Assembly (NCBI RefSeq): GCF_030035675.1 | Contig: NC_084482.1 | Span: 74,065,120-74,129,119 of the forward strand | Reading direction: 5' to 3' | Source: Rhineura floridana | Taxonomy: Eukaryota > Chordata > Lepidosauria > Squamata > Rhineuridae | DNA length: 64,000 nucleotides | Shown: positions 1-12,945 of the stretch, one piece after another | How positions within the stretch are numbered: position 1 is the stretch's first letter | Layout of the letters: every line of letters starts with the position of its first letter | Notes under the pieces: generated by a model | Seen by the model: only the letters and a program-made list of their open reading frames with translations | What the model was told of the DNA's origin: nothing | The model's database searches: none | Translations under genes and position numbers: made by a program

Positions 1-1499
1 GAAGCTTGAAACCCAACTGCAGATAATCCAAATCACAAAGTGATATACATGTTAAGAGGAGTATGTAAATACAGCATTTTCCTAGTAGGCCAAATAATTG
101 CTTTTGACAGGCTTGCTCACACATGTTTTATAATGGTCAAAATGGTGTTTGTAGTATGCATGACCCATCTCTTTAGGAACAGGCAGAAGGAGACACTATG
201 TTGTTACATTACTGAATGCAACTCCTTACCTGCTCTGAGGTTTCACTTCAGTTGCCCATTAGTTTGTTTTACAATAAGCTGCTCTAGCTTGCCAAGCCTC
301 TGCGAGGCTAAAAAGCTAGTTATCTTCCTGAATGCTTGCTTTGCCATATGAACGGGCTGGATTCCTTGTTCTTGGTGTCATGGCTCAGAGTGGGAAAGGG
401 TGCCCCACTGCTGAGTGGATCAGGCCTGGCTTAGATTCTTTGCTCTACTGCAGAAATCCTGAAGAAACTCGTCAAAGTAACAGCCTATTTTATGAATGGG
501 CACTGTGAACTTAAATCATTGCTGACAACTACAGCATAAGGTGGACAGACACAGCCAGCGTTTGAGGGTGCAATGCTGTCTTTTATACCTAGAATAATCT
601 TACTGCTCCTGTCTCTCTCAATGCACTTTCAGGAACTGCTTTGATAGTTAGAAGTGGTTCTTATACACACACAACTGCACAATTAGCCCTCCACTGTGAC
701 TGTCCACAGAATGTTGTCTTTCACATCAGCAAACATCCCACATTCGTACTTGCTGAATACAGACGAACACGTGGGTGTTTGCCCATATGCATGTTGCATT
801 GGCTACAAACTAACTGCATTAACAGCACCAATAAATGACATTAAACAATCTGGAAACCTGCAGCCAAAGAATTGTCTTGCTAATCCTCCAAATCAATATG
901 TGAAATTGCCTCTGATAACATTTTCCCTTAAGCCTTCTCTTTTTTCACCTTTCTTCTCTTCAGGTTCCTTTTTTGTAGTGCATTGTGTACTTTGTTCCTG
1001 TCCTTCAGCTACCTTGACTCTAGCCTCCCTGCCCCAAAGCTTTCCTACATTCTGGGCTTTCTTTCCAGTCCTCAGTCTGCTCCTCCCAAGTTACTCCCAT
1101 CTCTGGGCCCTGTGTGTTTGGAAGGGTTTCCCTCAGATAAGCTGGTCTGCAAATATGTTGACAGCTTCGGAATGTTCATGAACATTCCTTGCCATCACAT
1201 TAGCTCAGCCAACTGATTGTCAGAAGCTTCACCCCAAGGATAATACAGTACAGATTGTTACAGCACCTTGATTCTTGGAGTGTGACACTAGGATCAAGAG
1301 TGTCAAAAAAGCATGAACAAAATCGTGTTGACTGCCAAAACAAAATGCAACCCCCAAACAATATTGCCTGCCACACTTTGTATCGGAGTAAAAGGATCAT
1401 GGGAACCAACCAACATTCTCTTAGATAAGGAAGGATAATCTTTTCATCCTACCTTTAGTCTACACTTTCCTTTCTCATGGTGGAACACAAGGATAAAAG

Positions 1500-1947
1500 T
1501 GAACCTACACGGCATGGGACCGCAATACCTGGTGGAACGCCACTCCCAATATGAACCTACCCGTACACTGCGCTCAACATCTAAGGCCCTCCTCCGAGTG
1601 CCATCCCATCGAGAAGCTCGGAGGGTGGTGACTAGAAATAGGGCCTTTTCAGTGGTGGCCCCCGAACTGTGGAACAGTCTCCCCGATGAGGTGCGCCTGG
1701 CACCGACGCTACTATCTTTTCGGTGCCAGGTGAAAACCTTTTTATACTCCCAGGCATTTTAAAGTGTATTTTAACAGTATTTCACTATTATTTTGTATTT
1801 TGGACGTTGTTTGGTTCTTTTATTGTTTGTTTGTTTTTGTTTCTTGATTTATTGTATTTATTGTATTTATACACTGTGCTTGTTTTATCTTTTTGTACAC
1901 CGCCCAGAGAGCCTTCGGGCTTAGGGCGGTATATAAATAAAATAAAA

Positions 1948-1978
<31 letters not shown>

Positions 1979-1979
1979 A
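1500..1979 (+). repeat. L2-type LINE 3' end with ORF2 C-terminus and hairpin tail
   Basis: Positions 1499-1762 encode the ORF2 C-terminal block ([16 protein letters not shown], then [18 protein letters not shown]), closely matching the copy ending at 21156. The 3' tail has the ACCGCCC...GGGCGGT stem near 1901-1933 followed by (AAATA)n. 5'-truncated. Confidence 0.85.
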
Positions 1980-2375
1980 GGGATGCTTGTGGGCACAGCT
2001 GCACGTGATTATTCCAGACCCAAAGGATAAAAACTGAAAGGAATTAGTTGGGATCAAGGATTTTGTACTCTGGATGTACTCACTGCATGAGGCATACAAT
2101 TAAGAGTTTTTAAATGGTGGGAAACCCTTTATAATGTGGCAGTTAAAGTTGGAAGGGTGATGGCGGATGGGTGGGGATTGTCAACAATGCTCTTCAGTGG
2201 CTTTTAAGGTTCTTGAAGGGAAAAATGGGCTTTGGTAGCTAGGAAAAGTCTACGGTGAAAAGGAAGGGAAAGTTGTTAGTAGTGAACTTTTTACAGCAAA
2301 GGACTGGAGGAGAGAACAGGTAGGTAGGTAGGCCAAGCCACTGAGCCAAAAGACTTCCACAGTGTGAGAAAAAGT

Positions 2376-2473
2376 TGTTTGTTTGTTTGTTTATTTACTT
2401 ATTATTTAACTTGTATCCCACCCTTCCTCCCAGCAGGAGCCCAGGGCAGCAAACAAAGCGCTAAAAACACTCA
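2376..2473 (-). repeat. LINE 3' tail remnant
   Basis: Read on the minus strand it is a CTGCCCTGGGCTCC...GGGTGGGATA tail ending in TAAATAA repeats, the same tail type as at 12880 and 16912. Confidence 0.55.
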
Positions 2474-3679
2474 AGTTGTTGAGTGTCAAAGGTTGATCTG
2501 GTCCAGCTGATGCAGTTGGCTGACTGTTGAGTACAACAGGTGGCAAGTGAATCTTTTGGGGCAGAAGGATGCCAAAGGATTTGTACAGCTTTGCAAGCAC
2601 AATGGTGGCACCAACTCCTGGTCCCAGATTAAAACAGAACCATATTGCTGCTCTGGGCAATGTGCCCAGCAAATCTTGGCGGCAGGGTCTGGGACAGGAC
2701 AGTGTGCACATGTAAGGGGAGAAGGAAAGAAGAATCTGCCCCTAATGGTAAATCCCTTAGGGAGGGGGACATTAGATTGCAATGAGGTCCAACAGATGGG
2801 GTAGCGTGATGGAAGGGACACAGGAGAGTCTTGAGGAGGGTGCCGTGTCACTCACTCACTGAAAGAGGCATCTTGGTAGTCCTGGTGCTGGTATAGCAGG
2901 TGCTGGTATCATAGTCACCAAGAAAGGCACTAGGCAAGGCCTGGTACTGGCGGCCAGGCATGGACAAAGCTCTGAGTGAGCACAGGAAGAACTTCCGTGG
3001 ACGCTTAACACTTCCATGACTCTTCTTCTTTATCACCTAAGAAAATGTCAGAGTTGGGATCAGATGGGGAAATGGATGCCCTAGTTTCCTTATCCCCCCT
3101 CTCCCCCCCACACACACTATGCCTGTTCGTTCCCTTCCTAACTGGTGCTCTTCTCCCTATCAGCTTTCTCTCACAGCCATTTGAATTCTCTTTTTGCAAT
3201 TCTCAGGAGGCCAGGAATGGGCTTCTCAAGGGCCATGCTTACTGCTTTCCGATAAGCCATTGAGGCCAAGTGTAAGCAGATTCTCAGAATACATCCCAAA
3301 TCCAGCAGTAGCCCTGGACTACCCTCTCATATGAAAAAATCCCTACCTGGGCAGACATGTTCCCACTGTGCAGGTGATGATGTTGCAGTGATGGTCTGGG
3401 ATGAAATATGCAGAGAGACAAACATAATTAAGAAATGTAAGCAGCAAGACAAGCCCCAACAAAACCATTGTTCTATCATCAACTTTCATTTCCCTTGTCC
3501 TTTCCAGTGCCATCTTTTCATTGCTAGATTATGTCCCAGGTCAAAAGCCAAGGTGACCTATGGGTTGTAACCCTTTCAGGTTGCTGGATTATTATTATTA
3601 TTTTGAGAGAGATGTAAAATGTAGTTTCAAAACAGTATAACCCTATAGATCCCAATGATGTCACATTTCTATAGAAATT

Positions 3680-3985
3680 AACTGAATAGGTATCAGGGAC
3701 AGGACCTTCTCTGTGGTGGCTTCCCATATTGAAATATCCTCCTGAGGGAGACAAGGACGGTCCTTTTTCATTGGATTTTAGAAGAACTCTTAAAAGGTTT
3801 TTATTCCAGTGAACTTTGGAGTGATTTTATAGCACTGTATTTTAATAATGGGTTTATCTTATCTACTGCTGTTTTTCAGTGTTACTTAATGTTATTGGTT
3901 TATTTTATTTTTTAATTGCTTGTGAATTGATATTATTATATTGATTTATTGGTTGCTTTGTGATCCACTTTGGAAAGGGGTTGCC
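3680..3985 (+). repeat. Old L2/CR1-type LINE 3' end
   Basis: Degenerate version of the AGGRCCTTCTCTGTGGTGGC block followed by an AT-rich 3' region. Heavily diverged with no open frame. Confidence 0.5.
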
Positions 3986-4037
3986 AACATGTTTGGGCTT
4001 GTGAGCACATTTGGAATTTTGAGAAATTGCTATGGGT

Positions 4038-4136
4038 ACCAGTTACAAAATAGCTGCTGTGGGATGTGTGGCATATTACAAAATGGCTGCCATGGGACAT
4101 GATATATCACAAAATGGCTGCCATATCTAAAAGAGC
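4038..4136. repeat. Short degenerate tandem repeat
   Basis: About three imperfect units containing ACAAAATGGCTGCCATGGG spaced by about 30 bp. Probably internal to an old interspersed repeat. Confidence 0.5.
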
Positions 4137-4825
4137 AGAAAAAGAGCCAGGATCACAAAATGCTGCAAATATGGAAGATTTTAATTTTAAAAATGTTTGT
4201 AACATGGGCATATAAAATATGGTCCAGAAACCTTCTTTGCCAAGAAAAAAATACATCTGTAACATGATTTTTATAGCTGATATTCACCAACCACCAACAA
4301 ATCACAGGTCACATTTATTTCAGTGGACTGAATTGTAAAAATTACAGATCTGGCAAATGCCACACCACAAAAACAGAAATCCAGGGTACAGATTTGTCTT
4401 GGGATCTGCTCCAAACCACAATCAAATTTGAGGCGACATCTACACAGTCATGATTTGAATGTAGTTGGGGGTGGGTCCTTGTAAAGATCATGAGGATCTA
4501 TATGGCTGCATGCCACAGATCCAGGTTGGCACTAAGAAGCAACAGATCTATGATTTTTTTTTAATGGTTGAGTTTGGGGAGACAGACAGTTTGATGGTGC
4601 TTTGGGGCAGATCATGTGTAAAGACTGTGCACATGATAGAGAGGGTTTCATATGAAGTTACACTGCAGGAATTGACTTCTGGAAGGTGATGGATGGAGGA
4701 GGTACAGGACTGCCTCCCCTCCACTGAAAATACCTCCTCCTCCAATCAAGCAGTGAAAACAGAAAGGAGTAGCCTTAAGCCAAGAAACCGACCACTTTCA
4801 CAAGGCAGGAGAGCAAAAGTGGGGA

Positions 4826-4960
4826 ATGGGCATAGCTCAGGGGTAGAGCATCTGCTTTGCATGCAGAAGGTCCCGGGTTCAATCCCTGGCATCTCCACGT
4901 AGGGCTGGCAACGTCCTTAGTTGGAAACTGCTGTCAGTGTAGATGGCTGAGCAGGTAGTA
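4826..4960 (+). repeat. tRNA-derived SINE (Ala-like head)
   Basis: The head has pol III box A (TAGCTCAGGGG) and box B (GGTTCAATCCC) and a TGC anticodon-like triplet. It continues into a SINE body similar to the copy at 34186, so it is not a free tRNA gene. Confidence 0.7.
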
Positions 4961-5329
4961 ATTCCCCTTTCTGTAGCACTCCCTCACATGTAAACAAGAA
5001 AACCTAATCCCCTCCTCCTTTGGTTAAAAAATGCTCACTTCAAGCAGGCCCAAATTGTTGCTTTGGGCATGTGCCCACTACTGCAGCTGCCAGCATGAGG
5101 TAGACAGGTGGATGGCCAAGTGTGCCCCACCAGTTCTAGCATCCTCCCCTCAAACTCTATGTACCACAGTCACCATTGCTTTACATTATCAAACTAGGCA
5201 CTAAAAGATGGGATTTTTTGAAAAAATCAATAAAGATGCTCTATAACATGTTAGATTGCCCTTCTAGACTGCGAAAAAAGTTCTGTTTCTGTGTAGTCAT
5301 CCTTCCTCCATCTATCCACCTAAGCACCT

Positions 5330-6865
5330 TGAAAACAATGCAGTGATTCCTAGAAGCCAACATGGTTTTATCAAGAATTAATCCTGCCAGCCCTGATAGA
5401 CTGTGGGAATGCTGTGGGCATAATATATCTCAACTTCAGCAAAGCTTTTGATAAAGTGCCCCATGATATTCTGATATTCTGATTAACAAGCTAACTAAAT
5501 GTGGGCTGGATGGAACTACTATCAGGTAGATCCACAGTTGACTATAGAATTATACCCAAAGAGTGCTTATCAATGGTTCCTTTTCAAATTGGGGGGAGGT
5601 AATGAGTGGGGTACCACAGGGCTCCATCCTGGGCTCAGTGCTCTTCAAAAAAATTATTAATGACTTGGATGAGGAGGTCAAGGGAATGCTTATCAAATTT
5701 GCAGACAGTACAAAATTGGGAGGGATAGCTAATACCCTGGGATCTTGCTAGGCCGGAGCATTAGGCTGAACACAACAGAATGAAATTTAACAGGGATAAG
5801 TGCAAAGTTCTGCATCTAGGAAAAAGAAACCAAGTGCACAGTTATAAGTTGGAGGATACTTGGCTCAACAATATTTGACAAGAAGGGTCTTGGAATTGTT
5901 GATCACAAGCTGAATATGAACCAACAGCTTGTGGCTGCAAAAAAAGGCAAATGCTATTTTAGGCTGCATTAACAGAAGTATAGTTTCCAAATCATGTAAA
6001 GAACTAGTTCCCGTCTATTTGGCACTGGTTAGGCCTCATCTTGACTATTGCGTCCAGTTCTGGAGACCACACTTTAAGGATGCAGACAAACTGGAACAGG
6101 TTCAGAGGTGGGCATCAAGGACGATCAGGGGACTTGAAACAAAGCCCTATGAGGAGAGACTGAAAACTGTGCATATTTAGCCTTGAGAAGACTGAGGGGA
6201 GATACAATAGCACTCTTCAAGTACTTGAAAGGTTGTCATACAGAGGAGGGCCAGGGTCTCTTCTTGATTGTCCCAGAGTGCAGGACACTGAATAATGGGC
6301 TGAAGCTATAGGAAGCCAGATTTCAAATGAACATCAGGAAAAACTTCCTGACTGTTAGAGTGGTACAACAATGGAACCAATTTCCAAGGGAGGTGGTGTG
6401 CTCTCCAACACTGGAGGCTTTCAAGAGGCAGCTGGACAGCCACCTGTTTAGTATGTTTTAAGGCCTCATTCACATCATACATTTATTCCACTATTATTCC
6501 ATGTTACACAGTCATGGCTTCTCACAAAGAATCCTGTGTAGTTTGTGAAACTTGCTGAGAATTGTTAGGAGACTCCTATTCTCACAGAGTTGCAATTGCT
6601 AGAGTTGTAAACAACCAATCTCTCTTCCCAGGGAACTGTGGGAATTGTAGCTCTGTGAGAAGAATAGGGGCTTCCCAACAACTCTCAGCACTCTTCACAA
6701 ACTATACTTTCCAGAATTCTTTGGAGGAAGCCACGCCTGTTTAAAGTGGAATAATAGTGAAATAAATGTATGGTGTTAATGTGGTCACAGTTGGATTCCC
6801 ACATTGAGCAGGGGATTGGATGGCCTTATAGGCCCCTTCCCACTCTACTATTCTATAATTCTAAG
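5330..6865 (+). repeat. CR1-type LINE fragment, split by a MITE
   Basis: Reverse-transcriptase remnant: GVPQGSILGSVLF (about 5610), then MLIKFADSTKLGG where intact elements have FADDTKL, then LVRPHLDYCVQFW near 6030 and a 3' region to about 6865. It has several frameshifts and internal loss near 5750. The body is interrupted at 6462-6786 and resumes with the CR1 end GGATTCCCACATTGAGCAGG. Confidence 0.8.
6462..6786. mobile_element. MITE nested in CR1 (Harbinger-like candidate)
   Basis: 325 bp with inverted ends of about 40 bp (GGCCTCATTCACATCATAC at left; the right end matches in inverted orientation). CR1 sequence continues on each side. The candidate 3-bp duplication (TAA/ACA) is imperfect. 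No coding capacity. Confidence 0.65.
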
Positions 6866-7253
6866 ATTGTCTATGAAAGCTCTATTCCATATACCTTCAG
6901 ATATGCTATTCTGTGAAGCAAACAGGATCTACTACAAGCAGAGATAGCATGTTGGGTGGAGGTGGATCACAGCAAAATATAAATTGGGAAGACTCAGTGG
7001 GTGGGTTTTACTTCACAGTCAGGATTGGCATTCCATACTTGGGGCTAGAATTGCCACTGCCAGGTTGCAAATGAGAGCTATTGTACAAGATGATGCAGCC
7101 ACAGCTTCTGCCCTGTTCCTCTATCATTCCCTTTGCCTGCACTCTTTTCATTCTACCTTTAGTGTGTGGGACTCCAATTTTGTTCTACAGTGGGTGAGGA
7201 ATATGTCTCAAGTGACTGATGGAGGATCATAGCAAGAGACTGTGCTGCTACAT

Positions 7254-7378
7254 CAGGGTTAGCCAACATAGTGCCCTCCAGATGTTTGCTGAATTACAGC
7301 TCCCATCATCCCATGCTGGTTGGGGCTGATGGGAGACAGAGTCCAACAACACAGAGGGCACCACATTAGCTATCCTTG
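7254..7378. mobile_element. Short palindromic hAT-like MITE, copy 1
   Basis: Near-palindrome with CAGGGTTAGCCAAC and its inverse at the ends and TGCCCTCCAGATG inside. Flanks TGCTACAT/CATTACAT resemble an 8-bp duplication with mismatches. Confidence 0.65.
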
Positions 7379-7699
7379 CATTACATCATATTCTGCAGAC
7401 TGAAATTTTAAAGTGGGTTGGGGAACTGGATCTAGCCAATGGATTGGATTCTGACCTTCCCCAACCCCATGGGCCAATTTGACTGGTAAGTGGGGCCACC
7501 CACCTGTCAATAATCTAATATCACTATGACATCAGGTGAAACTTTCAACCAATATCCCATCTCATCCTTAGGAACAGAGGAAATCATCAGGTGACACTCT
7601 TTGTCCATATAGCCTATTTTATCAGTTCTGACAGGCCACGACTCTCCAGCAGGGAAAGGCCTTTCTTGTCACCTGCTATCTGATCTCTTCAAGTGGAGA

Positions 7700-7770
7700 T
7701 GGCAGGGATTGAACCTGGGGCCTTCTGCATGCAAAGCATGTACTTTGTCACTGAGTTGTGGCCCTTCCCC
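7700..7770 (-). repeat. tRNA-derived SINE head
   Basis: Inverted Ala-like head with box B complement (GGGATTGAACC) and GCATGCAAAGCATG around the anticodon region. Confidence 0.6.
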
Positions 7771-8439
7771 AAAAAGAGGAGCTATTTTTGCCACAGATAC
7801 CTGTAGTTTTGCTATTTCCTTCCCCTTTGGTTTGTGATGTACTTTATGAGAGGGAAAAGGCACAACAGAGTGAGCTAGCCCGCCTAAACTACAGACAGAA
7901 AAACTCTTGACTCCCCGCCACCCATGTTCTTCTCCCTTACCTGAAATGCGACTCACATCCACTGCCTGCGGGAGACCCCTCTCCTCTATCTCTGCTATGT
8001 TGTGCGCTCTCCACTTCCTCACACTATCAAACCCAGGGCCTATGGAGTTTTGTGCCCCCTGGAGCCTTGTTAACTCCAGTAATCACTGCCATTTGCCAAC
8101 CTATCTAAAGCAAGTTTCTATGGCACTGGCTTCTCTAGGGAGGGGTGGTAAGAAAGGGAGCGATACGGAGCAGAAAACTGGTCTTAAGGGTGAGCATTAG
8201 TCACACTCGTTCATTCATTGGCCTTTAAAAGGGATGGATGAGATAAAGAACTCCCCTGTTGCAATACACAGCAGCAGAGAATAACTGAGTTGGAAAGTCT
8301 CTGTCTTTGGAAGAGGGCAGTGTCAGCCAAAAGGAGATGCAGGGAGCAGGAGGGGGGAATCCAGATATACTGTCCTTAGCATTAGACTGTCAGAGGGGAG
8401 AACTGCTTTAGGGTGACAGCAGCATTTAAGAGAGTTCAT

Positions 8440-8760
8440 AGTTCTTCCCCTTGAAGTACGCCTGGCGCCAACGTTAATATCCTTTCGGCACCAGGTTAAA
8501 ACGTTCCTCTTCTCCCAGGCATTTTAATTAATTATGTTAATCATTTTAATCATTCAACATTATAACAGCTTTGTATCTTATACTTTATGCTTTTAGTATT
8601 TAGTATATCAGTATTTTTAACGTTAGTATTTTTGAGTGTTCTAATTTCTATATGTGGTTTTAATTGTATATTGATGTATTTATTCTGTTGTGAACCGCCC
8701 AGAGAGCTTCGGCTATGGGGCGGTATAGAAATTTAATAAATAAATAATAAATAAATAAAA
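8440..8760 (+). repeat. L2-type LINE 3' end
   Basis: Starts in the AAGTACGCCTGGCGCCAACG block of the ORF2 end and finishes with the ACCGCCCAGAGAGCTTCGG hairpin tail and TAAATAAATAA. 5'-truncated. Confidence 0.8.
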
Positions 8761-9734
8761 ATAGTGTTTTCAGTAAAGATGGGAGGAAGTGAGGTTCACT
8801 CAGAGTAAGCATGAACATTAGTTAAGTTAATTTGTCTGGTTTTCAATGGCTGACTCCTCCACACAGGTCCAATCGAGGCATGGAACCATGGCCTAGCCAC
8901 CTGCAACAGTAGAAGAGTGTAAGAGTTGCTCAGTATTGACTTGCAGAATGGCAGTGCAGTCTTATCCTCAGAAGAAGTAGGTGTCTTGGGATCCAAATGC
9001 AGCACCTAGCAGGAAAGTCAGATTGGTCCGTAGGTGCCATGTCAGTCATTCCCAATGACTGCTGTTGTCCACATGTGCGTATGTGACTACCTGCCATTCT
9101 TCTCATAGATCTGGACAAAGAATTATAGGACTGTTGTACTCTTATGGCTGTACTGTTTTTTGTTTGTGTCATGCTGAGCCCCTGGCTTTGCCTTTCACCC
9201 AGGGTTGGCACAAGACATTTTGCTGCCTGAGGCAGAACAGCAAACCCATCCCCCATAAGTCAAGATAGGTAATGTCCAAGGCTCACCAAGTTATTTTGGC
9301 ACCTGTGGCAGGCAAAAAGACAAAGACAAAAGGACTTTTTCCAGAGAGAGTAAAAATATAAAAATAGAATTAAAATGAAATAGAGTTGAATTATAGCCTA
9401 TTATTTATTTTATATCCCACCCTTGCTCTCAGTAGTCTATATCCTATAAAAATAACTCTCTGCTGCCCATTCATGACACCTCAAATCAGCTGCCAGAACG
9501 CTGCCTAATGGTAGAAATGGCCTTACTTTCACCAGCATGGCACTAATCTGCATGATAAGGTGCTGCCCCAGTCCTGCTTTGTTAGAAGCTCCATACACAT
9601 GGATTCTCTGCCTAGGACGTACCCTCCTGAGGCAACACAGCCCTTAATAAGGATGTCAAAGCAAATGTTACCTTTAAAGGTAAAGGTGAGGACAATGAAG
9701 TCGGCACTTTCTTTCTACTCACTAGCCTTTGAAA

Positions 9735-9860
9735 CAGGCATGGGGAGCCTGTGGACCCGTAGATGTTGCTAGATTATAATTTTCCTGAATGCTGGGAATG
9801 CTGGCTAGGGGCTGATAGGAGTTGAAGTCCAACATATCTGGAAGCCAAAGGTTCCCAGAC
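9735..9860. mobile_element. Short palindromic hAT-like MITE, copy 2
   Basis: Diverged copy with GGGGAGCCTGTGG and inverted CCAAAGGTTCCC at the ends. Confidence 0.5.
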
Positions 9861-9884
9861 TTAGAATATTGGAGGAGAAGTTTG

Positions 9885-10012
9885 TTTATTTATTGCATTT
9901 GTATACTGCCCCATAGCCAAAGCTCTCTGGGTGGTTTACAACAATTAAAAACATTAAAAACAAAATATACAAATTTAAAAACACATTTTTTAAAAGCAAT
10001 TTAAAAAGTTGT
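9885..10012 (-). repeat. LINE 3' tail remnant
   Basis: Minus-strand tail of the GTAAACCACCCAGAGAGCTT type followed by AT-rich tail, related to the L2 tails in this window. Confidence 0.6.
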
Positions 10013-10825
10013 TTCATGGTGACAGCAGCATTCAAGGGAGTCAAAAATGCACTGAGTTCAGTTAACTTCTTATAATTTTCCTATTTGTGGCTACCAACTG
10101 TCTCTTCTGTCAATTTCTACAACCTCAGCCTGTGCCAGGGGGGTGACACAAACATGAAGTATTCCTGTAGTCTAGAATCCTCCAGATGTGTATCATCTGT
10201 AACACCTACTTGCACAATCCTACTTACAGGATTGTACTATGGCCACAAATGAGAAGCCTGGCTTCCCTATCCAGGTAATTTGCATGGACATTTGGCCTTA
10301 GAAGGTCAATGATAGGGGCCACTACTCTGGTTGAACAAATTTGTTCATTTTCTGGCAGGTGCGTAAAGCCTGGGGTTCAGAGAAACTGGCTGTGCTATCC
10401 CCACACCCCCTTCACTGAGTGTGCCCAAAGCAGTTATGCTGATGTTCTCTGAGCACACAACGGTGAGATACATGGTAATGATGAGCAGCTCCTGCTTCTT
10501 AAGTGGAGTTGCATCCTGGCTCAGTGTTCATTTCAGAGTAAGAAAATTCAGGGGGCAGGATCTTAACCTTCAGTCTCTTTGGAGTCTGGGGTTGCAGGCA
10601 TCAATAAAATGCTACGGATAACTGCAAGGAAGATCTATCTAGATCAGACTACTGCCTATCTTGAAAATGGTGCATCATCTCCATTCCTCCTATCAAGTCT
10701 TCTGGATCAAACAAATTGTTCAAGAAAACTGGCTTTTTTTATGCCATTTAAACTAGGAATTGGAGACTTCCCACCAAAGCCAACAGCTACAATGCAATCT
10801 AATGCATATTTAGTGCTCCCTAGAA

Positions 10826-10941
10826 CATGGGTAGCAAACCTGGTGCCCTCCAGCTGTTGCTAGACCACAATTCCTCACCATTACTGGCTGGTGCTGATGG
10901 AGTCCAGCAACACCTGCAGGACCAGAGGTTAGCCACCCCAG
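10826..10941. mobile_element. Short palindromic hAT-like MITE, copy 3
   Basis: GTAGCAAACCTGGTGCCCTCC and an inverted counterpart ending GTTAGCCACCCC. Confidence 0.6.
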
Positions 10942-11686
10942 CCTAGAGCACCTAGGTACTCAAGGAATTTCCCCCCTACGAGCAATAGTTTTGTGTAATA
11001 AATGCACATTTCCTGAACACAGTTTCCTCCAGGCTATTTTCTCCAACAACTCAGTACAACATTATCCTCCTGTTCAGATAACACCTTTGATTGCTGTTTT
11101 GCTCACACCTGCTGGAAAGCACTGGCAACATTTTTAATGATGAATAATACAATTCCCCTCTTTGTCATGCCTGCACCATACTGCACATTTCCTGGTTCAA
11201 TTTTGTTTCATTAAGTAAATAAATATAAGGGGCTGACTACTAACCTGCAGTGCAACTCCAACACTGGAGAACTCATCCATGATTTTTTTTAAAAAAAGTG
11301 GGAAAGAGCAATAAGCTTGCCCTTACTGGAGAAAACAGCAACAAGGCAGGTGCAACTAAAACAGCTCGAAGTTGCTTATTTATTTCTCCCCACAAAATAT
11401 TTGGTTTGTATGGAATACAGTGTGGCAGGGCAATGAATCCACTCAAAGGTTAGAAACCTCCACCCTGCAGATGTACACCTTCAGCAATTTCAGTGAATGC
11501 ACAGAATCTTTACCTCCATGTGTTCAGCTGAGATGAATAGTTCCCATGTACATACAAGCTGTACACATGACATCTCCAATCAGCTCTTCAGCTGAATACA
11601 TAATGGACGGAGAGGAGAATGCAGGCACAATTACATCACCTTCACACATTCAGTGCATGCATAACTATGATACATATTATATAAAG

Positions 11687-11797
11687 CAGGGGTGGCTAAT
11701 CTGTGGCCCTTCAGATTATTAAGAGTCCAAAATAGGCTGCCCAGTGGTCAGGGATGATATGGGAGATAGTCCAGCAACACCTGGAGGGCCATAGGCT
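11687..11797. mobile_element. Short palindromic hAT-like MITE, copy 4
   Basis: Begins CAGGGGTGGCTAATCTGTGG, the most complete end of this family in the window; the right half ends GGAGGGCCATAGG. Confidence 0.6.
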
Positions 11798-12879
11798 TCT
11801 TCTCCCTCCCCCCCCCCCGGCTGTTTCACAAGTTTTTTAAAAAAGTACATGCAAACGTATAATGCATGTTTAGAAGTATGACACACCTGCAACCAAGTGT
11901 GCAAACAGATTTAATATTCTCTTACAGTTGTAAGGGGATACTGTTTGGGTGCAGCATCATGTTGAGTTGGGTGCCATGTAATGGATGCAAACATATTTGC
12001 TTGCAATACTACCCTCCCCACACATATCAAAGGATTTAGAACCACCAAAATACAGGCATAGGCTGGTTTGCAATTTGATTTGTTGTTTTTGGCATTCAAG
12101 AACAAAGTGTCCTGCAAACAGAGGAAACACTATTTTCATTAATGTTGTTCTGTGACCCACTGGAAGCTGGCTTCAAAAGTCCCACCTCTAAAATGGACTC
12201 CATGTGCAGCCTCTTCAAGTAGATTTCTATACTGTAACAGAGAAGCAGTGGTAGTGTACTCCAGGATTGTTGTGGGAGCAGTCACAGTGGAAGACTTTAA
12301 AGCACATTGCAAAATAAGAGACTGATATAAACGATAAGTAGTGATGTAAAGTTCTACAAGTGCCTCTTCCTCTCTTCATGGCCCTATAGCCTCCTTTGAA
12401 GGAGGAGCTGCAATATCAGTTTAGGAGAGACAACAGGCAAGACAGATCAAACCCAGAGCACTGGTACTACAGGCAGGGTTTGGAATACCTGCTTTAGCAC
12501 ACTGGACACAGATACTTTGGATTCATTCAGATGCCTGCTATGACAGAGAGGTGTTCACCTTATATTAACCACATCAAAAGAATACAAATACCATGTGATC
12601 AATAGCACCCCTGCTTTCCCTTAGCACAGACTAGCTGGCACAGAGCCAGAAGTTATTGGGGCCTATCCAGTAATTAGGAAATGAAGTTTAATTTGGAATG
12701 GAATTTGGAGGAATGGAAAAACTCTGAAGCCACTCTTTATACAGCTTTAGATGGTGGTTGCTTGCAAGGTTTTAACCAGCATTAGGGGCCAGTTGTGTAA
12801 CCGTAAAAGCAGCTGAAGCTTCTCACAATCCCCCATCGTCAGGAGGAATGAGCTACATGAGGTATCACATTTCAATGTA

Positions 12880-12945
12880 TTTATTTATTATTTGATTCAT
12901 ATCCCACCCTTCCTCCCAGCAGGAGCCCAGGGCAGCACGTAATTG
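12880..12945 (-). repeat. LINE 3' tail remnant
   Basis: Minus-strand CTGCCCTGGGCTCCTGC...GGGTGGGATA tail with TAAATA repeats. Confidence 0.55.

Noticed and set aside
4826-4904. tRNA-Ala gene
   Set aside because: The box A/B head continues into a SINE body shared with 34186-34390, and the arms are mismatched.
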